DNA of 64,000 bases from Cymodocea nodosa (GCA_036874045.1 CM072341.1:1190501-1254500); one strand, 5' to 3'; numbered from the stretch's first letter, positions 10,523 to 20,776 are shown. The notes: generated from the sequence alone by a model not told the origin. A program made the numbers and translations.

Positions 10523-10708
10523 AAGACAAGAGCTCACTCTTCGATACATGAGCACGCACCAATATAATGGCGAAGCCTCACTGATATAAATTAAATATCA
10601 TAGCCTATTTCTTGTGTATGCAGGGCTTTTTGTAGTAATTACTTTATAAATGTTTGTATCTCCTCTCAGACAAAATCTCAATAACATTAATGATTGGCAT
10701 CATGATTA

Positions 10709-11400
10709 CCTTGAATCTTCTTTGCACATTTTGTTGAGTCCAATACAGATAAAATGATCTCTGCGAATTCCCAATTGTCACAAACGCCCACTTCGTCACC
10801 ATTACGAATTACTTTCGCCAAAAGGTAGAAGTCCATTTATTGTTTAGTAGCATGTGACATTGCAACTCATTATTTATTAATCTTAACGTGTAGCAAGTGA
10901 TAAACCTAATGTTGGAATACATTAGATGTTTTGGAACATCAAATATAATTTTGAATTACTTGTTTCCTTTTTCATAATAGAATTGCTTTTTTTAAATTAA
11001 ATTTAAAAACTTCACAGTATCCTTATACTCTTCATCCACTTTAACTAACTTTGTCAAACAATACAAATGAATATATCTATCATTAGTTAAATTTAGGCTC
11101 ACGGAAAATATACAATCACACAAACAAATGGACAAATAAATAAACGAACAGCCAATCAGTAATGTTAAGAAAGAAAAATTTGTCTAAATCCAAAGTTTGC
11201 ACATTTTTTCTTTCTTTGTAAGTTAAGCACAGGAACCACAATTATATCTCATTTCCTTTATTCAAGCCATAGAAGATTGATGACACCATTATTTACAATC
11301 AATCAATATAGACAAAGTACACTCTTCTGACTTCCATAGCAAACATAAAAAAGATTCAAGTTTCATCGTCACACACATCACATTGGAATACTCAAATTCT
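10709..11400. other. Spacer of the inverted repeat, left part
   Basis: AT-rich, with no coding frame I recognise and no counterpart in the right half of the spacer. It leads into the HSP70-like fragment. Confidence 0.5.
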
Positions 11401-11404
11401 AAGG

Positions 11405-11854
11405 CTACCAAAGCTTGTACCACAATGATTTCCTTCCAAAGGCATCCTTCCAAAGTTTCTCCAATTTAAGCGTCATACAATCGTACCGGGAAGCATCGAT
11501 GGACTTCGTTGAATTCAACCAATCTCTTGCTCTCTTTATTTCATCCTCCATCATGTTCCTATTGATCGGCCTCAGCTTGCGTGCCTTCTCTTGATCATTG
11601 ATCCTTCTCTTCAAATTGTTAAGGCAACATTCCAGTTTACACCTAGACATTGCTACGTTTTGTTCTTCTTCATCTTTGACCTCATAGAGTTTCGCTGACG
11701 CAACGTTTTGCTCAATGGCATTCGTACCTATCCAACAATTTCCATCAGTGAAGGTCATCTCCTTTCGTGGTCCATGGGCTCCGAGCTTTGCCATCACAGT
11801 CAAGACTCCATCAACATCAACTTCTAGATCGAGAGATGCAACCCTATTGATCAC
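11405..11854 (-). pseudogene. HSP70 C-terminal fragment, diverged
   Basis: The minus strand has a 149-codon open stretch that aligns with the end of the HSP70 substrate-binding domain and the helical lid. It has LEVDVDGVLTV (family: F-D-I-D-A-N-G-I-L-x-V), a charged helix with KDEEEQNVA (family: K-x-E-D-E-x-x-x-x-V), CKLECCLNNLKRRIND (family: K-N-x-L-E-x-Y-x-x-N-M-x-x-x-I-x-D) and RARDWLNS (family: x-x-x-x-W-L-D). There is no ATG: the frame opens at GTG and a stop sits three codons upstream. The ATPase domain and the C-terminal EEVD-type tail are missing. It is a relic of an HSP70 gene stranded in the spacer between the two GRP arms. The alignment is by eye from knowledge of the family. Confidence 0.7.
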
Positions 11855-11939
11855 ATGGATTCATTGTCTAGTGAATAGACCAATAAGGTGTGAAATCCCT
11901 CAAAAAGACGTGAAGAAGTGGAATACTGATAGTGATTAA

Positions 11940-12490
11940 ACATGGAGGATATATATAAAATGAAGATACAGTATAAAAGACATAGAATTCTCGTTGATCA
12001 GTTATCCCTGCACATCAAACGAAAAACCTTTTCAGGGATCAAAAACACTTTTTGGGGAAAAGCTCTCGGATGAAAGAAAATTTAGTGAAGTAAAAACAGG
12101 TAAGATCTATGTTACTGAAGATTTGAAGTATTAAAAGAAAGTAAATTCGGTGAAGCAGAGAAAGACAAGATATTCATCACTAAAGAATTGCTGAAGAAGA
12201 AAAAGAAAGATCTCAAACAGAGAGAAATGTTTTAAATTCCATAAATTAGTTTTCTCTGTTTGTAGTTATGAAATTGTATAGATGAAATATGGTATCGATA
12301 TATAATTGCATCTACAATTTCTGAGGAGAATTGAATTATATATTGTAATTGAAACCTTGAATAAAAATGATTTTATGAAAACAATGTTCCTACTTGTTTT
12401 TGAGTTTTAAAGTTTCAATTATAATCAAAAATGTTGAAAAACACAATTCACCCCTCCTCTTGTGTAGCCATACGATCCTACAATTCTAAA
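11940..12490 (+). repeat. Probable Ty1/copia LTR fragment
   Basis: The end of this block, near 12430-12485 (AAAAACACAATTCACCCCTCCTCTTGTGT, then a GATCCTACAATTC tail), resembles the 3' end of LTRs in a common plant copia lineage, preceded by the usual AT-rich, GAAAG-repeated U3/R region. No primer binding site (TGGTATCAGAGC) follows and no second LTR is visible, so it is at best a truncated or solo LTR. Confidence 0.35.
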
Positions 12491-13660
12491 CAACGGTAAA
12501 AGAAGGATATCTCAACAAATATCTAACGCTCTTTATAGTAAGTGTTTCTTCCCTCCATTCTTCTCGATTTCTTTTAGTCCTTTTATATTTCTTTTCAAGA
12601 ACAATTGCTGATGCCAAAAATCAATGGCTAGATTCTTCTTTCTTATGCATCAATGGTTGTAATCCTTTCTCTATTCCATGATAAAGATCATAGGTATGAA
12701 TCAAGCAATGTAGGTTTCCAATGTAATTCTTGTAACTGCTTATAATCACACATTAAATAAAATAACTACTCTCTAATGTTAATGTAACTCAATAAACTAA
12801 TTTCGTTGGGTTAAATGCTAACTCAACAAAGTTAGTTCATTCTTGCAATTTAGTAGATTAAACATGTAATAAAACAATTTAGGTAAACGATAATGTACTA
12901 AACAATTCTAAGCAATATTTAATAAAATTTTCATAGGATAAGTTACAATAATTCCAAAATAATACTTAATTAACGTCAATTCATGTCAATTATCCATATT
13001 CTTCAATTAAGCCTTAGATTTTCGTAAATGTAATATAATGACCTACTTCCTATCTAATTAGTCATATAACATGCCCTTAATAATTAATTAAGTTTTAAGA
13101 GCTATGCACTTTTTTACTCTAAACAAATAACTCAACATTATTTTTTGAAGAGTTATGGATAACTTGCCATTTTTTATTGAAAAGATATGGGTAATTGGTT
13201 GTTACTGTTTTTAATGGAATAAACTTTTTTGTAAGACCTTTTTATTTCAACCAAAGTCTAAACATATATATATATATATATTATTTACCAAAAAATTTGT
13301 AATTTGTGGATCTACACTTGTCTTCATTTTCCTTTCTCCCATCTTCAAACTTCTTCCCCCTTTTTTTATATCTTGACATATACATTTCCTATGCATTTAT
13401 GTAGAATGACACATGATGTTTTTTTCTTTCTATATTTTTGTAAATGTAGGGTGACTTTCTCTATTATTTATAAATATATATATATATGCCTTTTCTATTT
13501 CAATGCATATACTTCATTGGTTTGTGTCAAATGTTAACACAACATTCCACTACTCATCTCTCTTTTCTTTTTAATATTTCATCATTCTTTCTACATAGTT
13601 GAATACTAAAAGAAAATTTTCTTTAACATTTCTACTTTTATTTCCATCGATAATAAAATA
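12491..13660. other. Spacer of the inverted repeat, right part
   Basis: Very AT-rich sequence with short TA runs near 13265 and 13475. No gene or recognisable element. Confidence 0.5.
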
Positions 13661-13666
13661 TTTGGA

Positions 13667-14313
13667 AGATGATACTCTCATTTTCCATATATTTCATAAA
13701 AATAAAGTAAAATATCGAAGATAACATTTTGACAGTGTTCATTTTTCATATATTTCACAAAAATAAAGTAAAATATTAGAGATAACACTATAACAATGCC
13801 CATCTTTTATATATTTCATAGAAACAAAGTAAAATACCAAAAATAACACACTGATAGTGCCCATCTTCTATGTGTTTTACAAAGAAAAAGTAAAATATCA
13901 GAGATAATACTCTAACAATGTCTATCTTTTATATATTTAATAAAGGAAAAGAAAAATATCCAAGATAACACTTTGATAGTGCTTATTTTTCAAATATTTC
14001 ACAAGAAAAAAAAAATATATCGATGATAACACTCTAATAGTATCCATCATCTGTATATTTCACAAGGGAAATTAAAATACAAAAGATAATATTTTAACAA
14101 TACTTATCTTTTATGTATTTCACAAGAAAAAAGTAAAATATCAAAGATAACACTCTAACAATGCTCATCTTTCATATATTTCATAAGGTAAAAGTAAAAT
14201 ACTAAAGATAATACTCAAACGGTGTATATCTTCTATATATTTCATGAGAGAAATGTAAAATACTTAAGATAACACTCTAATCCCTATCTTTCATATATTT
14301 CACAAGAGAAAAA
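13667..14313. repeat. Degenerate minisatellite, ~61-bp unit, about 10-11 copies
   Basis: Each unit has the form (T/C)ATCTTTTATATATTTCACAAGAAAAAAGTAAAATATCAAAGATAACACTCTAACAGTGC with many substitutions. Unit starts fall near 13678, 13739, 13800, 13861, 13921, 13983, 14044, 14104, 14164, 14226 and 14285. The array ends where the right arm of the GRP inverted repeat begins (14314). No copy occurs beside the left arm. Confidence 0.85.
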
Positions 14314-14502
14314 TAATCATGATGCCAATCATTAATGTTATTGAGATTTTGTTTCAGAGGAGATGCAAACGTTGATAAAGTAATTACTACAAAAATCCCA
14401 TCATACACAAGAAATAGGCTATGATATTTAATTTATATCAGTGAGGATTTGCCATTATTTTTGTGCGTGCTCATGTATCGGAGAGTGAGCTCTTCTTGTC
14501 TT

Positions 14503-15594
14503 TCACGGGTTTCCTCCATGCGCACCATATCCTGAGCCATAACCGGAGCCGGACCCAAACCCAGACCCACCTGCTCGTCCACCACCTCCACCGCCTCCAC
14601 CGCCACCTCCGCTTCCATATGCACCATTGCCCCCACCGGATCCATATCCAGACCCACTTCCCGATCCGTTTCCATTGCCACCACCACCACCTCCTCCGCC
14701 TCCACCACTTCCGAAGCCCTCTCCTTCATGTGCACCGTAGCCAGAGCCATATCCACTGCCCGAGCCATAGCCAGATCCGGCACCACCACCTCCTCTTCCT
14801 CCACCTCCTCCTCCTCCTCCTCCTCCTCTTCCTCCACTTCCGTATCCCACGCGACCATTACCAATGCCGGCACCATAACCGGAGCCGGACCCAAACCCAG
14901 ACCCACCTGCTTGTCCACCACCACCACCGCCTCCACCGCCACCTCCACTTCCATATGCACCGTTCCCACCACCGGATCCATATCCAGACCCACTTCCCGA
15001 TCCGTTTCCATTGCCACCACCACCACCTCCTCCACCTCCACCACTTCCGAAGCCTTCTCCTTCATGTGCACCGTAGCCAGAGCCATATCCACTGCCCGAG
15101 CCATAGCCAGATCCGGCACCACCACCACCTCCTCCTCCTCCTCCTCCTCCTCCTCCTCCTCCACTTCCGTATCCCACACCACCATTACCAATGCCGGCAC
15201 CATAACCGGAGCCTGATCCGTACCCGCTACCGTATCCGGAACTACCGCCACCTCCTTGCCCACCACCACCGCCTCCGCCTCCACCTTGTCCGTACCCTAC
15301 ACCGTTTCCACCACTCGCTCCATAGCCAGATCCATATCCGCGACCATAACCACTCCCTCCTCCATTTTGGCCACCACCTCCACCTCCTCCTCCCCCACCA
15401 CCTCCACTCCCATAGGCTCCTGCACCGTACCCAGAACCACTTCCCGAGCCATAACCCGAGCCACCACCGAAACCATTGCCTCCACCACCGCCTCCGCCCC
15501 CACTGCCATATGCGGAGAGGATTCTAGCAGCCGAGGTCATGCCTAGGAGGAACAAGGCCACGAAAGCCACACCCACAACTTTAGAGCCCACCAT
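14503..15594 (-). CDS. Secreted glycine-rich cell-wall-type protein, type B (B2), 363 aa
   Basis: An uninterrupted single-exon protein. It has a signal peptide at residues 1 to about 24 (MVGSKVVGVAFVALFLLGM, then SAA), a short RILSAYGSGG linker, then about 330 residues of poly-Gly blocks alternating with GSGYGSGSGYGSGYG and GNG modules, ending YGAHGGNP. Two tandem copies of a ~109-residue unit are visible, both starting near YGAGIGNG and running to GGSGFGSGSG; the frameshifted paralogue at 9962-10522 has one. A TATA-like element (minus strand 15692-15699) lies about 100 bp upstream. The family are secreted structural wall proteins, and Tyr in GYG modules can be cross-linked by peroxidases in known wall proteins; that role is inferred here. 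Long His/Arg/Ser-rich frames on the plus strand are antisense by-products of the repeats. Confidence 0.88.
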   Translation of the reverse strand: MVGSKVVGVAFVALFLLGMTSAARILSAYGSGGGGGGGGNGFGGGSGYGSGSGSGYGAGAYGSGGGGGGGGGGGGQNGGGSGYGRGYGSGYGASGGNGVGYGQGGGGGGGGGQGGGGSSGYGSGYGSGSGYGAGIGNGGVGYGSGGGGGGGGGGGGGGGAGSGYGSGSGYGSGYGAHEGEGFGSGGGGGGGGGGNGNGSGSGSGYGSGGGNGAYGSGGGGGGGGGGGQAGGSGFGSGSGYGAGIGNGRVGYGSGGRGGGGGGGGGGRGGGGAGSGYGSGSGYGSGYGAHEGEGFGSGGGGGGGGGGNGNGSGSGSGYGSGGGNGAYGSGGGGGGGGGGGRAGGSGFGSGSGYGSGYGAHGGNP

Positions 15595-15691
15595 GGGAAC
15601 GAACGTACGTGAATTATTCGATCAGAGAGATGGATGTGTAAGCAAATGGTAAGGAAGAGGTGATGGATATGGAGGAGGAAGAGCGCACGGG

Positions 15692-15699
15692 TACTTATA
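15692..15699 (-). promoter_or_regulatory. TATA-like box of GRP B2
   Basis: TATAAGTA on the minus strand, about 100 bp before the start codon, identical to the element before B1. Confidence 0.55.
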
Positions 15700-16160
15700 G
15701 GAAGCGATGCATGACATGAACGCTTGCCTGCTGCATGTGATATATATTAATTATTTGTGTATTTGTATGCTTGCGTGTTGAATATTACTTCCGTCCTTGA
15801 CGGCAACCTTTTCATTGATATAAAACAAACAACTTTGTTACCGATTTGGATTCCATCCATTCGCATTTGACTCTGTACGCGCATATGACTCACTTCAAAA
15901 GTGATGATAGCGGATAGACATAGCAAAAGTACCTTGACCTCAGTGCGTAACGTCTGAGAAACTTCGAATTACAAGTACGTCGATTGGTATGTGTTGATGA
16001 TATATAACTCCCGTATAAACATGGAAATGCAATTGTAAAAGAAATGTAGTATATATGAATGCGATGATGCAATTGTAAAAGAAAATGTAGTATATATTTG
16101 CAATAAATGAATATAACTAATGGTTTCTTTATGATGAGCTTAAAAAAGAAGTTTTTATGA

Positions 16161-17085
16161 AGAGCTTGAAGATCAAAATAGAGTAAGGTCAATTTTAAAG
16201 GAGTTTTCCAAGAGTATCTCACGGAAATTCTATTTGTGTACGCTCTTGGTGGATGATTAGTTTGAGGGGGTAAATGACATTTGTTTGGTTGAAATTGTAT
16301 CAATGCATTAGAGACTCATAAAACTTTATTCTTACCAAGTTTTGTGAATTTTTAGAGCAACGTAGTGATAGCAATTTTAACAAGAAAATTGATAGTCGAG
16401 GTTGGTTTCCTTTACCCCTTGTTGTGTTTGATATATTTGCCTTGATGATTGAATGTTGATGCATGTCATGATTTCTCTAGTTCAATACTGGAGAAGACAA
16501 GATCTATGCTTATTTGATTATAGTGAAAGATTTTAGGGTAGACCATTTGATGTTGTGGTTTTTTCCTCCTCATATATATTGGAGAGATTTTCCATAAAAA
16601 TCTTGATGTTATTGTGCTTGTGGTTTACATTTGTGTTTTTGATTGAATTTATACATTGATTTCACTAGTGAGAAGTCGTCAAAGGATCCATGTTAGCCTG
16701 TTTGATCTTTCATAGCAACTCTTTCCAACATTGTCCTTTCAATTCCCCCATCCAGAATTAAATACTTTAATTTAATACTTTTAGAAACTCACATGATAAA
16801 TCCAGAATTACAAGTCAACATAAATCACATATAAAAACTCACACTTTTAGAACTTATATCGCCATTGATTAAACTTGCTTCCACTTATATATATATATTT
16901 TTTAAAGCACAAGTCAAACCATATTTCATAATATATATTGAAATACCTGGTTTTGCAGGCTGCATTTGGACTTTATGGATAAGTCACTCTCATGTGTAGA
17001 AATACCTGGATGTTTCTGCCGAAGGTGGAGATTGGAATGCGTTGTAGGCATTGAATATATTACCGGAATAATCATATTGAAATAC
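16161..17085. other. Intergenic insertion-like segment, nothing recognised
   Basis: This segment separates the two homology blocks of the right arm and has no counterpart in the left half, where the matching gap (8945-9170) is only about 225 bp. It is AT-rich with no useful frame, and is probably an insertion of unknown type. Confidence 0.45.
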
Positions 17086-17280
17086 CCGCGCTTATTGCTA
17101 CACGGGTCCCATGCATCTACTGGATGAGATGAGGCACTTGGTCATTTGTTTGGTATTGACTTGACTTCCTCTAGTGGAAGGAGCATTGCCAAAGCTAACC
17201 ACACACGTCTGACTTGGAGTTAGATAATGCCAGTACTATTGCATGATCTCTTTTTCTCTCGAGGACATTGAGTACAAGTA
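17086..17280 (+). repeat. Cluster flank block F, right copy
   Basis: Matches the reverse complement of 8680-8945 closely. It sits between the B2 promoter side and the 3' flank of A2. Confidence 0.75.
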
Positions 17281-17612
17281 TTTCATGTACTTAGGTCTTA
17301 CAATTATTTCTTTTATGAACAACGTGGATGTATATTTGAATTACTTACTGTATGATGTTGAAATCCTAAACATCTTACGAGAGTAATATATGTATCCAAC
17401 ATCCAACATGAAACATAATAAATTGGATGTGTTTAAACTAAAACTAAATAAGAAAACAAAACGTGCGGGTAATTTAATATTTGATCACAACAATCAAGAG
17501 TTTATTTAGGATATTGTGCGTGTACATACTCTAGATTGCGAGCATCTACTTTATTTGCTCTTACATTTCTATAGTATGGAAGAGAAATTATGCCCCAGAA
17601 AACGAAGATGAA
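17281..17612 (+). repeat. 3' flank block of GRP A2, shared with 3075-3425
   Basis: Runs from GAGTACAAGTATTTCATGTA through TTGATCACAACAATCAAGAG to GAAATTATGCCCC. The same block, in the same orientation and very similar, lies at 3075-3425, where no gene follows. On the minus strand it holds AAATAAAG near 17548, a likely poly(A) signal for A2. Confidence 0.8.
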
Positions 17613-17657
17613 TGCAAACATGTGATGTATTGAGTTTCCAGATCATCTTGTGAAGTT

Positions 17658-18212
17658 TCAAGGATGGTATCCACCACGAGCATGTCCGTAGCCCGAGCCC
17701 GAACCAGACCCATATCCAGAGCCACCGTGGCTACCACCACCACCTCCTCCTCCACCGCCGCCACCTCCAGCTTTGGCATAGCCACCGTTGCCAACACCAT
17801 ATCCGGAGCCACTGCCTGATCCATAGCCGGAGCCACTTCCGCCGTGGGATCCACCACCGCCTCCACCACCTCCACCTCCCCCACTGCCGTATCCACCACG
17901 TCCTCCGCCGTGTCCGTAACCAGAGCCGGAGCCATAGCCGCTTCCAGATCCGTGACCGTAGCCACCTCTTCCACCACCTCCACCGCCACCTCCACCTCCG
18001 GCATATGCACCGCCACCTTTACCGTATCCACTCCCATGGCCAGAGCCATATCCAGATCCTCCTCCATGGCTACCACCACCGCCACCACCACCACCTCCTC
18101 CTCCTCCTCCTCCTCCACTGGCATATGCCGTCAAGACCCTAGTGGCACTGGTCATGCCAACACAGAGCATGAGGAGAAGGGCGGCACTTACAACTTTGCT
18201 GGACCTACCCAT
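17658..18212 (-). CDS. Secreted glycine-rich cell-wall-type protein, type A (A2), 184 aa
   Basis: Single-exon protein starting at the ATG at 18212 (context AAAATGGG). A longer frame exists only through a TTG and is not used. The signal is MGRSSKVVSAALLLMLCVGM, then SATR, followed by VLTAYASGG and Gly-rich repeats (poly-Gly, GSGYGSGSGYG, HGGGSGYG), ending YGHARGGYHP. It is the paralogue of the plus-strand gene at 7601-8044, from which it differs mainly by an extra Gly/Tyr block of about 37 residues in the middle. TATAAATA lies on the minus strand at 18300-18307. The upstream sequence is not obviously related to that of A1, although the coding sequences are. Likely a structural wall protein, as for A1. 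Confidence 0.88.
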   Translation of the reverse strand: MGRSSKVVSAALLLMLCVGMTSATRVLTAYASGGGGGGGGGGGGGGGSHGGGSGYGSGHGSGYGKGGGAYAGGGGGGGGGGRGGYGHGSGSGYGSGSGYGHGGGRGGYGSGGGGGGGGGGGSHGGSGSGYGSGSGSGYGVGNGGYAKAGGGGGGGGGGGGSHGGSGYGSGSGSGYGHARGGYHP

Positions 18213-18299
18213 TTTGTCTGTTAATTTTGTGATCAATAGAGTTGAATGATGGAAGAGCTGATCGAGTTGGGTTGTGTTGTAGGGGTTAATTCTCGATGG

Positions 18300-18307
18300 T
18301 ATTTATA
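18300..18307 (-). promoter_or_regulatory. TATA box of GRP A2
   Basis: TATAAATA on the minus strand, about 88 bp before the A2 start codon. Confidence 0.7.
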
Positions 18308-18529
18308 GGAATTTGATGATGCCTGGGCGCTGTCATCTGGTGGTGTGAAAATTTGAATATATTTGATCAGTACCTGAGAGGTGAAGCATGACTTGGAATT
18401 ACGTATTCGATGTGCGAGTGATCAGATGAGGCTTTGCAGGGAATAGTAATATATTAATTAGGTAAAAGATGGATGGAAATTAACTAACGTAGAGTTTGGC
18501 ACATAGCTGACAAGTCTTGTTTGTCGGCT

Positions 18530-18790
18530 GCATCTACCAGATGAGATGAGGCACTTTCTCATTTGTTAGATATTGACTTGACTTGTATTGTTGAAACATT
18601 GGAAGGAACGCCAAAGCTAACTAGAAAACTTTGCTATATCATGGATGGACTTCAATAATGTGTTGTCGTAGGCTTCACCAGCCGACATATTATTGGACGC
18701 ATGTCTGACCTGGTGTAAGATAAACCAGCACCGTTGCATCACTTTTGCTCACGTAGAGATGGATTTGTCAACCTTTTCGTCGGAGAAAAA
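18530..18790 (+). repeat. Cluster flank block F, diverged copy upstream of A2
   Basis: Contains GCATCTACCAGATGAGATGAGGCACTT, TATTGACTTGACTT and CGCATGTCTGACCTGG-TAAGATAA-CCAGCA, in the same order as 17090-17280 but with more changes. It marks the right-hand edge of the GRP cluster. Confidence 0.65.
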
Positions 18791-20560
18791 GGCCAACTTT
18801 GTACACGGATTTCAATTTCCATCCATTCACACTTTGAGAAAAATGTTCGTGAGCATTGACTTACTTGACACTCAACCCTGGGGCATACTTTGGAAACTCC
18901 ATTTGCATGAGTTTTGATTTATTCGTGTTTTTGGTTCAATCTATCGTATGGTATCGTAAATAAGTTGAAGTTGAGTACAGTGGTAGTTCATATTAGCTCA
19001 TATTACTTATGTAATAGTTTCACATCAAATTTTAATAAAAATCTAGTTCACAGAGTATGTCTCATCTCAACGCACATCTATATGTCTTGATCTCCTGTTC
19101 CTCTTGTATATCATTCATATTATCAGATATACCTATTTTATTATGTCATATATTCTCCTTAAAAGTAATTTCGGCCTACGTCTAAAGTATGGAAAGCATG
19201 CAAACCCCCTGGACCTGAAGACCCACATTTCCTTTCCTTTTCCTTCTAAAGAGGGGAGGTTGCCTCGTTGAGCCCAGTGGTCCACAATTTCACATTTTGG
19301 GAATTGTTCTGGGTTGGGCCTATAAAAGCTCACATTTCCTTATTCTATGCAAAGATGAAACATCCTTGGGCCGTCTAAGGTGCATTCAAGAAATATCATT
19401 AGAGATTGGGCTCCAACAGCCCACTCGCCAATTTCTTAATTTCCAATATTTGAGAAACACCATTAGTCCTTTAAGGCCCATGTACATTCTTTTTCTTCAG
19501 TTGAAGGGCTTTGGTAGTGGGCCTGAAGACCCATGTCTAATTCCTCGCAAATGCAGTTCACTTGGAAACCATGCTAAGTGTCATCTCCCATGCATATCTA
19601 ACGACACACATTGAGTTGTTCTTCCACGTCAATAATCCAAAGGTTATAATTAATCCCAAGGATTCAACAATTATAATCCGCTTCATCAATTGCATTCAAT
19701 GGTTTTAGATCATCTTTATCTAATGGTCATGATTAAATTAACATTTCATATTCTACATCCTAGGATTGCGGTCGATTTCATGGTCCAATAATAATAATTC
19801 ACTTCATCAATTGTATCCAATAGTCATAATTGAATTGACTCTTCACGTTCTCTATCCAAAGGTTAGGATCCTACCCCTTCCTCATTTCTTCACGCATCTT
19901 TCTACACTTTTTTTTTCTAACTCTTAAGCCTCAACCTTTTACTCTTGTTCTCACTTATTTATTTCAAGTGAATGTTGAATTAATCTAAGAAGAAGCAACT
20001 GCCTTTTCTTTTCTTTTTGTAAAAATATAAAATTTCGTTTATTATGTGTTTTTTCTTTTTGTAATTTTTTTCATGTGCGATGTATTTTGAAATTTGAACT
20101 TCATGAAGTAAAAGTTCAATTTCTTGTAATTTAATCTTAAATAATAAAATAAATTTTTATTATCTTAAGGTACTGTGACTATGTTTTACACAAATTGATA
20201 CAAAAATGCAGCAAAAATGAATATGATAGGTCAACATGGTATGACTCGATTAGACCATGATTCATGAGTTATGTAGAACTTGAAAGTTCACATTAATGTT
20301 TGATAGCTACATTTCCACAATTAAGTTAATGTTTGATAGCTAATGTTTGAAATCTTACTCTTGCAATTAAACACATGCAATTCTTTAAAATATATATACA
20401 TGATTAAAGAAAAAGAGACATCTGTGTATACATTAAACATAACCAGAGCAGACATATCATGTTGACTGAATCATTAGCCATTCAAATCAATTGGAGTAGT
20501 TCATTGGTGAGCCATGATTAATGAATCACTAGCGAGTAATGATCATAAAAAATCTATCTA
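18791..20560. other. Intergenic, weak tandem repetition only
   Basis: No convincing gene. About 19670-19860 shows two diverged copies of an ATAAT-CGCTTCATCAATTGCATTCAATGGT-type unit about 125 bp apart. Small frames at 19133-19614 have no features I recognise. Confidence 0.45.
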
Positions 20561-20569
20561 CCAACCAAA

Positions 20570-20776
20570 GGGAGAGAGAGAGAGAGGGAGAGAGATAAAG
20601 AAGAGATCATCACGTCCAGCCACGTGTCACAAAATATGTCCTCACAAGAAGCTTTCTATCTTCCAGTAAGTGGGACTGACATTTTGCTTCACTCACTCCT
20701 AAAAGGCAGAGAGCTCTCTGTTCTCAAACCTCACCCTCTTCCCCTGTTTCCCTCCGCCTTCCACTTGCCATCTTTA
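20570..20776 (+). promoter_or_regulatory. Proximal promoter and 5' leader of NADP-malate dehydrogenase
   Basis: A GA-rich tract at 20570-20600 is followed by GCCACGTGTC around 20620, a G-box with ACGTG core, then a pyrimidine-rich leader (20730-20776) up to the ATG. CT-rich leaders and G-boxes are common in light-regulated chloroplast genes. No strong TATA box is evident. The regulatory reading is inferred. Confidence 0.5.
20621..20626. promoter_or_regulatory. G-box CACGTG
   Basis: CACGTG within CCACGTGTC, about 150 bp before the start codon. This is the binding core for plant bZIP and bHLH factors (light and ABA responses). A single motif; function not shown. Confidence 0.5.

Larger units (their letters stand above)
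9170..10708 (+). repeat. Left arm of the gapped inverted repeat carrying GRP B1
   Basis: This arm runs from the CTCATCATAAAGAAACCATTAGT block near 9195, through the B1 promoter and gene, to AATGATTGGCATCATGATTA at 10708. The same sequence is found in reverse order and orientation from about 16160 down to 14314. Homology covers the promoter, coding region and 3' flank, with scattered substitutions and a size difference in the coding repeats. The arms are separated by about 3.6 kb. Confidence 0.85.
14314..16160 (-). repeat. Right arm of the gapped inverted repeat carrying GRP B2
   Basis: The inverted counterpart of 9170-10708. Homology begins at TAATCATGATGCC (14314), covers the 3' flank, coding region and promoter of B2, and fades near 16160. 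Two features are unique to this arm: a 327-bp tandem duplication inside the coding region and a duplicated ATGCAATTGTAAAAGAAA-ATGTAGTATATAT block of about 41 bp at 16026-16100. Confidence 0.85.

Noticed and set aside
11715-11939. 74-codon plus-strand frame opposite the HSP70-like fragment
   Set aside because: Antisense of the better supported HSP70-derived reading.
13667-14313. Regularly spaced repeats considered as a CRISPR-like array
   Set aside because: The whole 61-bp unit is repeated with substitutions, with no unique spacers, in a plant genome with no cas genes: a minisatellite.
14463-15527. 354-codon plus-strand frame rich in His, Arg and Ser across GRP B2
   Set aside because: It is the antisense of GGN/TAY glycine-tyrosine codons, which rarely yield stops. 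The minus strand has the signal peptide, TATA-like element and clear paralogues.
19133-19614. Overlapping frames on both strands upstream of malate dehydrogenase
   Set aside because: No signal, domain or paralogue; chance frames in a region with average stop density.
20624-20776. Possible 51-residue N-terminal extension of NADP-malate dehydrogenase from an upstream ATG
   Set aside because: It begins in the promoter just after the G-box and does not resemble known transit peptides. The ATG at 20777 gives the usual length (441 aa) and N-terminus.
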